NCBI GenBank assembly: GCA_015179125.1
Contig: WHVA01000086.1
Span: forward strand, 124,001 to 188,000
Length of the DNA stretch: 64,000 bases
DNA from: Gautieria morchelliformis
Lineage: Eukaryota > Basidiomycota > Agaricomycetes > Gomphales > Gomphaceae
Reading direction: 5' to 3'
The notes below the pieces were generated by a model. That model was given only the letters and a program-made list of their open reading frames with translations, did not search any database and had not been told where the DNA came from. The position numbers and the translations under genes are program-made. Shown one piece after another: positions 34,832 to 46,229 of the stretch (positions are counted from its first letter, which is position 1; each line of letters starts with the position of its first letter).

Positions 34832-35175
34832 TGAACATTTGCCAAGTTTGACCTGTACCAATTCAGTATTCAAAACCGTACGACTGGCGTGTGAATTTCT
34901 AATGAGTTCTTTGCTTTTTTTAGAGACATGATTCAGCTAGTTTTACATACTAGACCCCCTCTGCCCTCCCTATCATTCCTACGAAGGTCGTGTCAATGAC
35001 TGGTTAGGGCGAGTTTAAGTTGCAAAATGTATTTGCAGGATTGTTCGGTTCAAGTGGTGCCCCTGATATAGATTGAAGTTTGAAGTACCAAGACAGCAAC
35101 CGCTCAAGTCTATCAGTCCATCTCCATGAAGACTCAAATTCTGTATTGGTGACATCTGATGAGATATCACCCATT
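34832..35175. other. Short unique spacer
   Basis: No gene or repeat recognised. It lies between two LTR insertions. Confidence 0.5.
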
Positions 35176-35834
35176 TGTTATGACCGTGCATTTCCTATTT
35201 CCGACCCTCAGTTCCGCACACATTCTGCCCCTCCGATAATTCCGACATTCCGCCCCTTGTTCTACTCCCTTGTTCTTTCAACTCTATTGCTCGGACCCTC
35301 CGGACCCGCTTCATCGTTCATCAAGATCATATATCTGGTCACCCTTGTAGTTCGTTGTCAGATATGTTTCCCGACCCCTGGTTCTTTTGCCATTGTTTTA
35401 CCTTACCCTGAACCCCCCTTGTAGTCCCATTTTTCCCAATTAGTTAGTTCCCACGTATGTCTACCTGACTTCCACTCCCCCCGGAATTTGCTTAGTACCA
35501 TCTCATTACATGTTGTCTCAGCTCTTTGTATAAAAGCCTCCCATGTATGTCTGTAATTCTGCAATCAGATAATCACCTTCGGTACTTGATTTCCTTCACT
35601 CCATCTCCTGTTCTTAGCACAGAAAGTCTAGCAAGACCTCTGTCTCTCCGCCTTCCGCCTTCCGCCTTCCACCTCAGTTCCAACTCAAGTTCCGACCAAC
35701 CCTTAGTTCAATACTTCCCGCCTTCTGACCCATTTCCGAAATACTTAGGACGAAAGTTCATTGGGGGTGCAACCTATAAGTTGAAGCCGCTGTCCTTTCT
35801 AGTTCCGACTTAGCAGAAATCTCGATACGTAACA
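35176..35834 (+). mobile_element. Solo LTR, Gypsy family S, 659 bases
   Basis: TGTTATGACC to CGATACGTAACA with target duplication CCATT (35171-35175 and 35835-35839). A TATAAAAG box at 35529-35536 is conserved with the copy at 55323. Confidence 0.93.
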
Positions 35835-36297
35835 CCATTTCACCCACTTCAGCTTCAGACTTCCAGGAACTTCGCCCTGCCTGAGTAAAAGAAATCTCAT
35901 GAGGTGGCATTATTAAGGCCCTTGAGGGACTAAATCTAAAAGTGCAACAGGGACGGTGGGTTGTGGGCATGCTGACCAATGCTTGGTCATTAGTTTGTCA
36001 GTGGAGCGTGCGAGGGGTGCAGCCGCTAGCCATTGACGCTGCGCAGCAGCGTTCCAGGTCACGTGACCGGTCGTGATGCTCACGTCCATATGTGAGGGTG
36101 GTCTGTGCACGACCCTTCGCTCAGTATAAAGAGAGCAATGCTGCAGAACCACACTCCCCACTGGTGTCTTCCTGTGTTCTGGCTGTACTGGTGGGCTTAC
36201 TATTGCTTTCGCTGGGCTCTGGGTGTCTTTGTGTGTGTCTCTGTGTGTCTCTGGGCTTCTCTGCCTTTGGCTGTGAATTGACACCAGCTTCTGCTTC

Positions 36298-36790
36298 AAT
36301 GTCCTGTATATTTTTTTCATATTTTTTGGCAAATAGATATCAATAAACCTAACTTGCTAACCTTAATAATAGCCAACTTAAATATGCTGTACATTTTTTT
36401 GATATTTTTTTCCCCAAATAGACATCAATAAATCTAGCTTTCTAACCTCCATAACAGCCAACTTAAATATCCTGTACATTTTTTTGACATTTTTTCGCAA
36501 ATGGATATCAATAAATTATCCTGACTTTGCTAATGTTAATAACAACTTCTGTTTTAATGTAGTGTGGTTTTTTTTTATCTTTTTTTGAAAAAATAAATAT
36601 AGATATCAATGAATTATCCTGACTTTGATAAAATTAATAACACCTTCAGCTTAAATGTACTGTACATTTTTTTGACATTTTTTCTAAAGGTAGATATCAA
36701 TAAATTATCCTGACTTTGCTAAAATTAATGACAACAGCTGCTTAAATGTGGTTTCTTCTGCTATTTTATATATGTCACAAAATAGATACT
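36298..36790 (+). repeat. Tandem repeat of about 85-95 bases in Helitron 4
   Basis: Five to six units share ACTTAAAT(G/A)TCCTGTACATTTTTTTGA, ATAGATATCAATAAA and CTGACTTTGCTAA blocks. Single diverged units occur in Helitrons 2 (near 16370) and 3 (near 23000). Confidence 0.75.
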
Positions 36791-36799
36791 GATACATGT

Positions 36800-37170
36800 C
36801 CCTGATATGTGTGAGGACACATTGCGTGTGAGGACACATTAGGTGTGGGGACACATTGCATGTGGGGACATGTTACATGTGGGGACATGTTATGTGTGGG
36901 GACACATTACGGGTGGGGACACGTTACGTGTGAGGACACGCTACCTGTGGGGACACGTTAGGTGTGGGGACACGCTATCTGTGAGGACACATTACATGTG
37001 GGGACATGCTACCTGTGAGGACACATTACATGTGGGGACATATTCCATGTGAGGACATGCTACATGTGATGTGAGGGCTGTTATGTGTGGGGACACGCTA
37101 CCTGTGAGGACACATTACGTGTGAGGACACGTTACATGTGAGGACACGTTATGTGTGAGGACATGCTATC
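36800..37170 (+). repeat. 17-base GTGGGGACACATTACAT minisatellite
   Basis: About 20 units alternate GAGGACAC and GGGGACAT types. Same unit and orientation as at 23160-23420. Confidence 0.82.
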
Positions 37171-37449
37171 CAACTGCACTTTGGGTCTTCCCCCATTTCT
37201 GATTTTGGTATTGTTTCTGGTTCTGTGAGAGTGTCACTGGAGGATCAGCTGGCATATTGATATAACCACATTGTCAAAATTCACCATCCCCAAGATCACT
37301 ATTGGATCTATTTCACAATGCACAAGCTTTGAAAGCTGTGGATTATGACAATAGGTGCAATCTTATAATCTCTGATGATTCAGTGAAGACCATTACCACT
37401 TTCATGTCTAGAGTCGCTGGGAGGGCCATCCCAGAGATTGAGAGGGAGG

Positions 37450-38003
37450 TGTTACAATACGATCCGTCGTAAGGTTGACCGAGGTCGGGAACGAAACCCG
37501 AGGCAAGGTCCGAGGTTACGGGGCGAGGTTTGGATGGGGAAGTCGGAGAGGGACTTGGCTTCAGCTTATGTGCTGTGCCGACCCTACACACGAGTCCCAA
37601 CTTCGGAGGTAAGCGAATAAGAGGCGAGGTTTGGCTCAAGAGGCGAGGCTTAGAAACTAGCTAGGGATCGAAGGGATACGATAGTTGATTTTCAGACTGA
37701 GGAGTATGAATGCATACAAGGGGGTTATATACGGACGAGGTGCGAGTCAGGGGCGAACATATTAGTGGAGGTCAGGGCGAGGTCAGGAGACTGAGGTCAG
37801 GGCGAGGTAATATACGAGTGATGCGTGATGGAGCGGAATCAGTAACTAAGGGGATACGGGCATGGGATCAAGGTTGGATATGAACTCAAGCTCGGGCTCG
37901 GGCGCAGATAAGGATCATATGTACTCGGGCACGAATATCACAAGGCTCGGGCTCGGAAGAAGGTTCTACCGGTAAGTAACCGGCCAAAGGCCAGGTCCTT
38001 ACA
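37450..38003 (-). repeat. 3' LTR of element G (left end)
   Basis: 554 bases, TGTTACAATACG to GGTCCTTACA. About 20 bases longer than its partner; many differences are C/T or G/A, so the insertion is old. Confidence 0.9.
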
Positions 38004-38218
38004 GTATTCCCTCCCTATGGCCGAGACCCTCGAGGCCGTAATTGTTAGCAACTAGGGGCTATGGCAGGGAAGGTTCGGTAGAGTTCTTAGAAAGCTAGAA
38101 TCAAATACACTCTCTCAGTGAATTTATTGTCACTGATGTATTAATGCAATACCTAGAATCAAATACACTACATGATTTTCAGTCAACATGCTATGTAAAT
38201 ATGAAAGATACTACTCGC

Positions 38219-38250
38219 CTCTCTCAGTGAATTTATTGTCACTGAGAGAG
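38219..38250. repeat. Perfect 12-base-pair hairpin
   Basis: CTCTCTCAGTGA and TCACTGAGAGAG flank an 8-base loop. A nearly identical half-decayed copy sits about 110 bases to the left (38110-38136). Confidence 0.75.
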
Positions 38251-38662
38251 GAGTGTAATCCTGTCTCAGAAGGCATATACGTGCACCCGGCCCTTTAGCG
38301 CCCAAGGGCTCGCGCGTCGAAGTCATTTCAAACTCCGCTGGGTGCAGCCGCCTGTGAAAATAGAAATAACAGAATGGAATGGAGAGATAGGGAGTGACTA
38401 GAAAATTTCGAAAATAAGCAGAGAAGTGGATGCATGGTACAAGAACAGTATGAGAAAATATTGAAACACCACACAATAAATTGAATATATTATGCTTGAT
38501 TTTGGTGCAGGAGCATAAATGCACCCAACAGTAATGTGAACAAGGTTCGCCTATCCTCGAATATAGATCCCGGCCCGATGTTAAGTAGCCAGAAAGGCGA
38601 AGCTTAAATCGTAGCCGAGGTTAGATAAAAGGGTGGGTAGGAGGCAGCGAATCCAAGTGCCA

Positions 38663-39796
38663 ATGAATATGGTGCGCCCACAACCCCTCTTCAATTCAGC
38701 CGTCGATGAGAACAGCGCGAACAACGCGTTCGACCAGACTTTGTTGTCTGAGGAGAACGGAGCCTCGGGCGAGGTTATGCCTGAGGATCGACCCGAGGTT
38801 GGCGTACTGCCAATCGACGACACGGGCGCCATTGACATGCGGCAGCCGTGGCAGGAGGGACCGAGTGGAAAGAAGGTGAGTACCGTAGTTGTCTAGTCAT
38901 GGGCGCTGCTGATTTGTCTAGTATAAACGCATGTTGTTTTCCTATCACCCGACCGACTTGTCCCTATACGGGTACAAGCTCGCCGACGGGGGACCTCGCG
39001 AGTGGCAGCTCACGACCAAGGCCGAGGCGAGGTGCGCGCGCTGCGCAGAGCGCGACTATACGTGCCTTCGGGCCGTTAGTCTCGACTTCGGCCTCGCCGA
39101 CCAGGGTGCCTGCGTGTGGTGCAGGACCCGTTCCTTGGGCTGTAGCATCGCCCAAGGTCGCCGCAGCAAGCCGACCTCAGGGAAAGGTCAGGCAGGTGCA
39201 GCGAGCAAGAAGCGAGCGAGGAGCGAGGAGGCCGAGGGTGAACCGAGGCCGAGGAAAGGGGCCAAGGTTCGAGACGAGGTGGATGATGATGACAACGACT
39301 CGAGCGATTGGGTTGAGCGTAACCTCGAGACGAGGGTGGAGAGGATGGAAGCGAGGCTGAGCGAGGGGAAGGGAAAAGGAACAGAAGGGGCGAGGCAGAG
39401 TGAGGAGGGAAGGAAACCGAGGTGGAGGAACCCGAGGTGGAAGGTCGGAGGGCGAAGAAAGACAAGAAGACGAAAAGGTCGGAGCGAAGTGCGGAGATGA
39501 GGGAGTTGATAGCGGCTGTGAGGAATGTGGGACAGAAAGTTGGCGAGGTTGGAGAAAGGGTGTGCGAGTTGTTGGGGGAGTTTAGGGCTGCGAATGACAG
39601 GATGAACAGGGTGGATGTGGAGTTCATGAGGATAAGGAGGAGGCGGAATTATTTGAAGCGGATGCAGGGGGCGAGGGATTTGGCAGATTATGGGGGACAT
39701 GGGGGTCTGGTGGAGCGAAGTAGTAGTAGTAATGAGGAGGAGTCAGGCGAGGGTAGCGAGGAGAGCGAGGGAGAGGATATGAGGATGGTGGAGTAA
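38663..39796 (+). CDS. Antisense spliced ORF of element G with paired CxxC motifs
   Basis: On the strand opposite gag-pol, an exon ending at 38875 joins 38922 across a 46-base intron with donor GTGAGTACCG and acceptor CTAG, frame kept. The protein has two similar cysteine groups (CARC-x6-C and CVWC-x6-C, about residues 105-150), a basic/acidic low-complexity middle and a C-terminal segment with heptad character (EFRAANDRM and following). The cysteine spacing recalls half of a fungal Zn2Cys6 cluster, so DNA or RNA binding is possible but unproven. A frameshift near 39420-39430 is needed to reach the stop at 39796. The first ATG in frame is 38663. Confidence 0.5.
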
Positions 39797-39884
39797 ACTA
39801 GTAATGGAACAATGGAATTTTCTTGGACTTTATTGATTTCTCTGTGTTGTTCGATTGCAAGGGGATTTTGTTATCTAACTACTG

Positions 39885-42800
39885 GGGTCATGGGGGTTAA
39901 ACAAGGAATGATCATAGAGCAGTCAAGTGGCCCGGCTTGCCCGGGTAAGATTCGTGGAAGTCAGTGACCAGTTCCGAGGCATGATCAAGCTCGGAAGCGA
40001 GGATCCACGAGGTTTCTTCGTCGGTACCTTCGTAACCAGTCCACCTAACAAGATAGAGTAATTTGCAGCTCTTGCGTCTATTATCGATCTTCGAGTCGAG
40101 GATTTCGGAAACCTCGAACTGGGTTCGCTGTTGATAATGACTGGGGGCGGAGGCGGCTGAACTCGGTTCGGAATGGTGTTGGGCGAAGCTGGTTCGAGCA
40201 TAGATACGTGGAATACTGGATGGACTGAACGCATGTGTTCTGGAAGTCGAAGGGTGAAGGAGTGAGTACCTGCTCAGGAAATGATCTCAAAAGGACCCAA
40301 GAACTTCTCGGCGAGCTTCTTGGTAGCCGAGTTGTTCTGAAGTACTGTGCCTTCACAAAGGCGAGGGATCCAACTTGGAAATCAGGAGCGGACTTGCGGC
40401 GAACATCGGCCGAGGCTTGGTAGGTCTTCTGAGCCTCGAGGATGGCGCGGCGAAGTTCTTGGTGAAGCTCGTCCAGGTCAACCACGAAGTCTCAGGCTCA
40501 TGCCGAGGCGAGTCATGCTCGGGGTGAACTGCGAGGTTCGGATGGTAACCTTATTAGCAAAGAATGGGGATATACCAGTGGTTGCGCTAGGCGCGTTGTT
40601 GTAGCGAACTCGGCTAGGGGAAGGAGCGAAGCCCAATTGGACTGCTGATAGTTGCAATATATCCTGAGGTATTTTCCAAGGTCTATTAGCACGCTCGTTT
40701 GACCGTCACCCTCGGGATGATATCCCGAGGTGAAATGCAACCGCATGTCCAAGGCCTTCCCTAGGGAATGTTAGAATAAATGAGATAGCTATATCACAGA
40801 GATTCTAAGGTCTACACAATCGTCTACTGAGCTAACATCTGGAGAAATAATCCATGCACCAGTAGCAGTGCTGCCCTGGAAAGCAGGCACCTGGGCCTGG
40901 TCAGAAGAAATATTGCTATGGACTAATAACCCATACAGGGACATCGGACACGATGAAGATTACAGTACACTGTCCTATCTATGGACGTACTGAATAGCTA
41001 CCTCAGGAGAGAGGTACAGAGATGGCAAATGCCTTGCCAAGGCTGCTGTAGGCACACAGCACAGGACACACTGATTTCTTTTCTATTCTATTCCCCTGAC
41101 CAGCTCACTGATTACGAGCTGTATTACATGTTGAAAGGGGCTTTGTACATTGCTCCAAGTCCCAGCTTAGATACTGTCAGTAGGACAAGTATCCCCATCA
41201 TTGTTCCTTCTCCACAGCTGCATGCAGCCTGTGGAGCATTTCCACATTATCCTGACCCATTCACTCACTATCTTGAACACTGGTACTCACTACTATTTTA
41301 GTATAAGTAGCTACCATAAATGTACGAACAAAATCATCCAGAATATTATCCAGAACAATCCAGAATTGCTGTTTCACCTCCTGAAGTACCTGTAGACTTG
41401 TTTGATAGCTACAGAGCTCATTCTTGATAGTTTATTCCAATTCTTTGTTGAGAGTCTACTATCACTGTTTACACTATACTATCTCAAAAGCGAACGCTTT
41501 TGATCTGACTGTTCTTCGGATCGACACCAATCTTCTATCGACTCGGTCACGTGACCTACATCAATCAGTGACGCACTCGCCCCACAGAGCTTAGTCAGCT
41601 CGCGCATATATGGTGCACAGGGGTGCACGAAGAGCCCCAACTCCCTGAGTCATCAAATATATCATTTCTGATATATCTGATCTATTTTTCCTAAAGGGAA
41701 CGCCAGAAGTGCGAGACGAACTCGGAACCTCTGTCCGAGGTGACGTGCGAGGGGACTCCATGCTTGGAAAAGACATGAAGGACGAAGAGGTGAGCGAGCT
41801 CTTGCGAGGTTATCTTGTCGGTGGTTGGAACGAAGATAACCTGCTTAGTGAAGCGGTCAACAATCACTAGTATGGAGGTGAATTCGGACGAAGGGGGAAG
41901 CTGCTCAATGAAATCCATAGAGATGGAATTCCAAGGCTTTTCGGGAACGGGAAGTTGTTTGAGGAGGCCGTAGGGCTTGTGACGTTGCGGCTTGCTTCGC
42001 ATACAAGTGGTGCATGTTTTGCAATATTCCTTGACAAAGGATCTAATCCCTGGCCAAGTGTAATCTCGTCGGATCAGCTCCAAGGTCTTGTTGACCCCGA
42101 AGTGTCCCGAGAGAATGTGGTCGTGCTTGTATTGCAGGATGCGAAGTCAAAGGTCTTGGGCCGCTGGAACATAGGTTCGGTTGTCAAGCTTGAGAAAGCC
42201 CTCGGGGTCTGTGGTCCACCTCAGGTCATTAACCAAGCCGAGGTGCGACTTGGCTATGGGGTCCGAGGGAGGTTCGCTAGTATGTCAGCTCGGATCTGCT
42301 TGGTATCAAGCAGTGAAGTGGCTCGGAGTACGATGGGAGCGAGGTTAGTAGCTCTAAGGGACGATGCCAGCTGGTGTTGGGTAAACACTGGCCGTAGGTT
42401 CTGTGGGTTTATGGTGGCATAGTCGCTATTCCCCTCTTTAAGATAGACGTCCCATCGTCTAGTGAGAACGGGTCAAGAGCTTTGTTGTTGAAAAGTATTC
42501 GAGGTTCTTGTGGTCGGTGATAACGTCGACAGGGTCGCCAGAGCCCTCTAGGTAGTGTCGCCAGTGTTGAAAAGCTTCAAAAATGGCGAGGAGCTCCTTG
42601 TCATGAACATCGTAGTTGAGCTCGTAGAGGTGAATGTGCGGGAGTGGAAAGGCGACGGGATGAAGTTCGCCTTCCAGGTTCGCAGTGATAAGATTGCCCC
42701 TAAGGCATAATCTGAAGCATCAGTTTCTACTATTAGCGGAAGGTCGGGAATCCAGTGGGTAAGGATAGGGCGGTAGTGAATGCCTTTTCAACAGGTTGAA

Positions 42801-44374
42801 GGCCTGTCGACAATCCTCGGAAAAGTTCCAAGGGGTACCTTGCGGGTGAGTCGGGTGAGAGGAATGGTGATGTCGGAGTAGTTGTGAATGAAATGTCGGT
42901 AGAAGTTGGCGAAACCGAGGAAAGATTGGATGTCGCGAACTTTGCGAGGTTCAGGCCAGTCTTGAATGACCTTTACCTTGTCGTCGCCATAGTGAGGCCC
43001 TCGGGAGAGAGTATATAGCCGAGGAATTCAACCAGTCGCGAAGAAACTGCATTTGTCTTCTTTGGCAAGAGGTTGTTGAGTCGCAGTCGTCGTAAGACTT
43101 CCTTGACATGTTCAACATGTTTGGAGGGGTCACTGGATAGATTAGAATGTCATCCAAGTAACCACCACACAAACGTCCAAAAGGTCGGCGAAAATCTCGT
43201 TCATGAATCTCTGGAAAGCAGCAGGGCCGTTAGTGAGACCAAATGGCATAACCAACCATTCAAAAGACCCATAGTGAGTCCTGAAGGCGGTTTTCCATTC
43301 GTACCCTCGGCCACCCTTACGAGGTGGTAAGCGTGACGAAGGTCAATCTTCGTATAGATGCGGCATCTTTGGAGCATCAAGTAAGTCAGCAATCAATGGC
43401 AATGGATACCGATCTTTTTTCAAGATCTTGTTTAAACCTCGGAAGTCGACACACAACCAAAGTGAGCCATCTTTTTTGTGGACAAACAATACCGGTGCAC
43501 CATGAGGCGAACCTGAAGGTCGGATGAAACCGATGTTCAAGTGCTCGTCAATAAACTCGCGAAGTGCTTTGAGTTCGGAAGCTGAGAGAGAGTAGATGGG
43601 ACCGATAGGCGGCGAGGTCCCTTCTTCAAGGTCGATTTTGATATCGTGAGGTCGGTGGGGAGCTAGAGTATCAGCGCGTGCTTTGCTGAACACATCTGCA
43701 AATTCGTGATATACTTCGGGAACATGTTTTTTAACGTTCTCAGAAAGCTCGGAAGAGGCTTCTCCCGATGTTGCTCCTCGGGCGAGGAGCTCAGGCGAAG
43801 CCAGATTGAGCTGAAACACTTCGGACCCTTCCAATCTAGATGCGTGCATGAAAGCGGGTGCATTGATTAGGGAAACGAGCGGTGCTTGCAACTTCAGGGG
43901 CGAGTTCTGAGGCGAGGTCGAAGTCGTAGCCGAAGCTGAGCGGGCTGACGTCACCGTGGTCGCTGGAGTCGTAGTTAGGTCGATGGTCTTGAAAGTAATA
44001 CTGCCCAATACCCAGTCAATCGACAGATTGTAGCGGGTGAGCCAGTTGTGGCCAAGTACCACCGAGCAACTCGAGTCGAGCGAGGTTACGTAGAAGGTAA
44101 CCCATTGTTGTTCGCCGGTCGGAAAGCAGATACAGAGGTCTAGAGCTTGGGTGATGGTAGTGTTAGTACTACCGTCAAATAGTTTCAAGGGTATAGGAGA
44201 GCCAGGATAAGCAGGCATAGAGTACTTCTGGACAAATCTGGATTCAATAAAACAATCTGAGGACCCGCAGTCAACTAATGCAACAAAAGCGACGTTGGGA
44301 AGCGAAGGTGAGGTTAGATCTACATTAAGGGAATCTTTGGACAATGAATGAGAAGCGGCACTGAGTCTGAGCAC
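39885..44374 (-). pseudogene. Element G pol: protease, RT, RNase H, integrase, chromodomain
   Basis: The frame opening at 44374 holds a retropepsin-like domain whose active site reads [10 protein letters not shown] (Cys in place of the usual Ser/Thr) and then RT up to the KKDGS...VDFRGLN region. RT continues in shifted frames with the catalytic motif [10 protein letters not shown] near 43150-43165. RNase H (ETDASDY) lies near 42700. Integrase (MDFIEQLP, then SDRGSEF) at 42083-41701 resumes at 40763 after the inserted LTR with GYHPEGDGQT. The C-terminus includes IHPVFHVSMLEP and a chromodomain (EVSEILDS...LVRWTGYE) near 39930-40120. Multiple frameshifts and stops show it is dead. Confidence 0.85.
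40769..41695. mobile_element. Solo LTR, family H, 927 bases
   Basis: Flanked by target duplication GGGAA (40764-40768 and 41696-41700). Starts TGTTAG; the other end reads CTAAA, one base short of the expected CTAACA. Removing it and one duplication rejoins the integrase frame (RSLGKALDMR). The copia-like TGTTAG end suggests Ty1/copia, not proven. Contains GGTCACGTGACC at 41545-41556. Confidence 0.85.
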
Positions 44375-44432
44375 ATGGGTGAGGTTACCGCAATCCTCGG
44401 ATAGTGTGGTTCTGAGGTTGCTACCTATTTTT

Positions 44433-45653
44433 TCACCTCCGTAATGGAGGCCGAAGTCCCCTCGTTAGGGTCTTCGCTGCCTGACCTTTAGAACCGCTAC
44501 CGCTGGTAGACTTGTTCTTCTGGCAGTCCTTGATGATGTGGCCTTTGGTGCCGCAAAGCAGACAAAGGCCCTGGTCGACCCGACGTTGCCGTTCCTCAGG
44601 AAGTAGTTTGCCATCCTTCCTGAGCTTGCTCGATATGTCAGGCTGGCTCTTGTTGTTCGAAGAGTTGTTGTTGGAACCTTTGCCGTTGTTGTTAGTCTTG
44701 TTGCGGTTCTTATTGTTATTGGAACCGCTGGAAGACTGGTTGTTGTTAGTGGCATTGCTGCTGGACTGATCAGTGGCGCATGCAGGCTGGGAGCTACGAC
44801 CATTGATCATGGCGTCATATTCCTTACGCTCCCAGTAACGGCTGTCGCATTCCAGCGCGAAGTTCCTAAGCTCGGCGAGGCTGCGGAATCGAGGGAAGTG
44901 AAGTAAGTCGTCCTTGATTCGTTTGGCCAAGCCCTTGTAGGCGAAGTGCCGGAGGGCCGCGTCGTTCCACTGAGTCCGAGTCAAAGCTCCGGCGAAGTTG
45001 ATAAAGAATCGCGTGGCCTTGTGGTGCTCTTTCATAACGATCTTCTCGAGGTCAATCTCGGCTTGGGCAGCATTGTCGTATGGGCCGAAGTTGAGCTCGA
45101 GCTCGGCCTTGAAGCTGTCCCAGTCCTCGAGCCAATCTGGCTCGGGTTGGACTTCGCCGAGGATCGCTGGCTCGAAATACTGTAGAGCTGAGCCGGACAG
45201 GTAAGAAATAGCATACTGCACCTTCGAGGCCCCAGTCTTGAACGCTGTGGGACGATCTTGGAAGTTGAGTACGCATTGAAGGAAAAAGGTGCGAAGCTTG
45301 GCCTGGTCAGTACCATCATAACTATCCGGTTCCTTGACCTTGGCTTGTGCTTTGGACTCGCGAGGTTTCGCGAGCTTGATGAACACTCGACGCATAAGCT
45401 CGTTGTCCTTGAGGTCACCGAGGTCCTCGGGTGGCAGGTTGGGGAGCTCCCGATCGTTGTCAGAACCTCCAGAGCCATCACCTGGATCACCTGAAGGGTC
45501 ACCGGGGTCAGCCCTACCTTTGCCTTTGTTACTAGGCTCGGCGGGGTCTGCGAGGGGTATCCCCGGGGACGGTGGTGAATCGTCGGGGGCTTCCGAGAAA
45601 CGTTGTTGTTCTGATATACCCCGAAGGGTGCGGGAACGAGTCATCATGGACAT
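44433..45653 (-). CDS. Element G Gag
   Basis: This 406-codon frame starts at the ATG at 45653; the open frame extends further into the LTR but the upstream part is LTR-derived. It has an acidic, proline-rich N-terminus, a Ty3-type capsid region ([32 protein letters not shown]) and a CCHC knuckle [14 protein letters not shown] near the C-terminus, preceded by an Asn-rich linker. Gag packages element RNA into particles. The frame is intact, unlike pol. It is homologous to the Gag of element S (56688-57611). Confidence 0.88.
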   Translation of the reverse strand: MSMMTRSRTLRGISEQQRFSEAPDDSPPSPGIPLADPAEPSNKGKGRADPGDPSGDPGDGSGGSDNDRELPNLPPEDLGDLKDNELMRRVFIKLAKPRESKAQAKVKEPDSYDGTDQAKLRTFFLQCVLNFQDRPTAFKTGASKVQYAISYLSGSALQYFEPAILGEVQPEPDWLEDWDSFKAELELNFGPYDNAAQAEIDLEKIVMKEHHKATRFFINFAGALTRTQWNDAALRHFAYKGLAKRIKDDLLHFPRFRSLAELRNFALECDSRYWERKEYDAMINGRSSQPACATDQSSSNATNNNQSSSGSNNNKNRNKTNNNGKGSNNNSSNNKSQPDISSKLRKDGKLLPEERQRRVDQGLCLLCGTKGHIIKDCQKNKSTSGSGSKGQAAKTLTRGLRPPLRR

Positions 45654-45697
45654 AGTGAAGAAAAGGGATACGTAGGGTGTAAGCAGTCTGAAAATAC

Positions 45698-46229
45698 TGT
45701 TACGGTACGATCCGTCGTAAGGTTGACTGAGGTCGGGAGCGAAACCCGAGGTAAGGTCCGAGGTTACGGAGCGAGGTTGGGATGGGGAAGTCGGAGAGGG
45801 ACTAGGCTTCAGCTTATGTGCTGCGCCGACCCTACGCACGAGTCCCAATTTTGGAGGCAAACGAATAAGAGGCGAGGTTTGGCTCAAGAGGCGAAGCTTC
45901 GAAACTAACTAGGGATCAAAGGTATACGATAGTTGATTTTCAGACTGAGGAGCAGGAGTGCATACAGGGGGGTTTATATACAGGTGAGGGTACGAGTCGG
46001 GGGTGAACATATTAGTGGAGGTCAGGGCGAGGTAATATATGAATGATGCGTGATGGAACGGAATCAGTAACTAAGGGGATACGGGCATGGGATCAAGGTC
46101 AGATATGAGCTCTGGCTCGGGCTCGGGCGCAGGATAAGAATCATATGTACTCGGGCACGAGTATCACAAGGCTTGGGCTCGGAAGAAAGTTATACTGGTA
46201 AGTAACCGGCCAAAGGCTGGGTTCTTAAA
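45698..46229 (-). repeat. 5' LTR of element G (right end)
   Basis: 532 bases, TGTTACGGTACG to the decayed end TTCTTAAA. Partner of 37450-38003. Confidence 0.88.

Larger units (their letters stand above)
35935..37449 (+). mobile_element. Helitron 4, 5' part
   Basis: It begins TCTAAAAGTGCAACAGGG after an A. The next 150 bases resemble Helitrons 2 and 3: GGTTGTGGGC, GTGCAGCCGC and the palindrome GGTCACGTGACC at 36057-36068. A tandem array (36298-36790) and the shared 17-base minisatellite follow. No RepHel gene. Element G interrupts at 37450, and I could not find a CTAG hairpin end beyond it at 46230-47086. Confidence 0.65.
37450..46229 (-). mobile_element. Ty3/Gypsy chromovirus G, minus strand, about 8.8 kb
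   Basis: LTRs at 37450-38003 and 45698-46229 share TGTTAC...GATCCGTCGTAAGGTTGAC and end CTTACA (right copy decayed to CTTAAA). Gag, protease, RT, RNase H, integrase and chromodomain read leftward, and an antisense ORF lies between the chromodomain and the left (3') LTR. The polypurine tract (GGGAGGG on the minus strand) borders the left LTR. No clean target duplication. Solo LTR 40769-41695 interrupts integrase. High GC with frequent CGAGG units, unlike its neighbours. Confidence 0.92.

Noticed and set aside
37171-37449. Captured host-gene fragment in Helitron 4
   Set aside because: One frame looks protein-like (DDSVKTITTFMSRVAG) but I could not join it to sequence beyond element G or assign a family.
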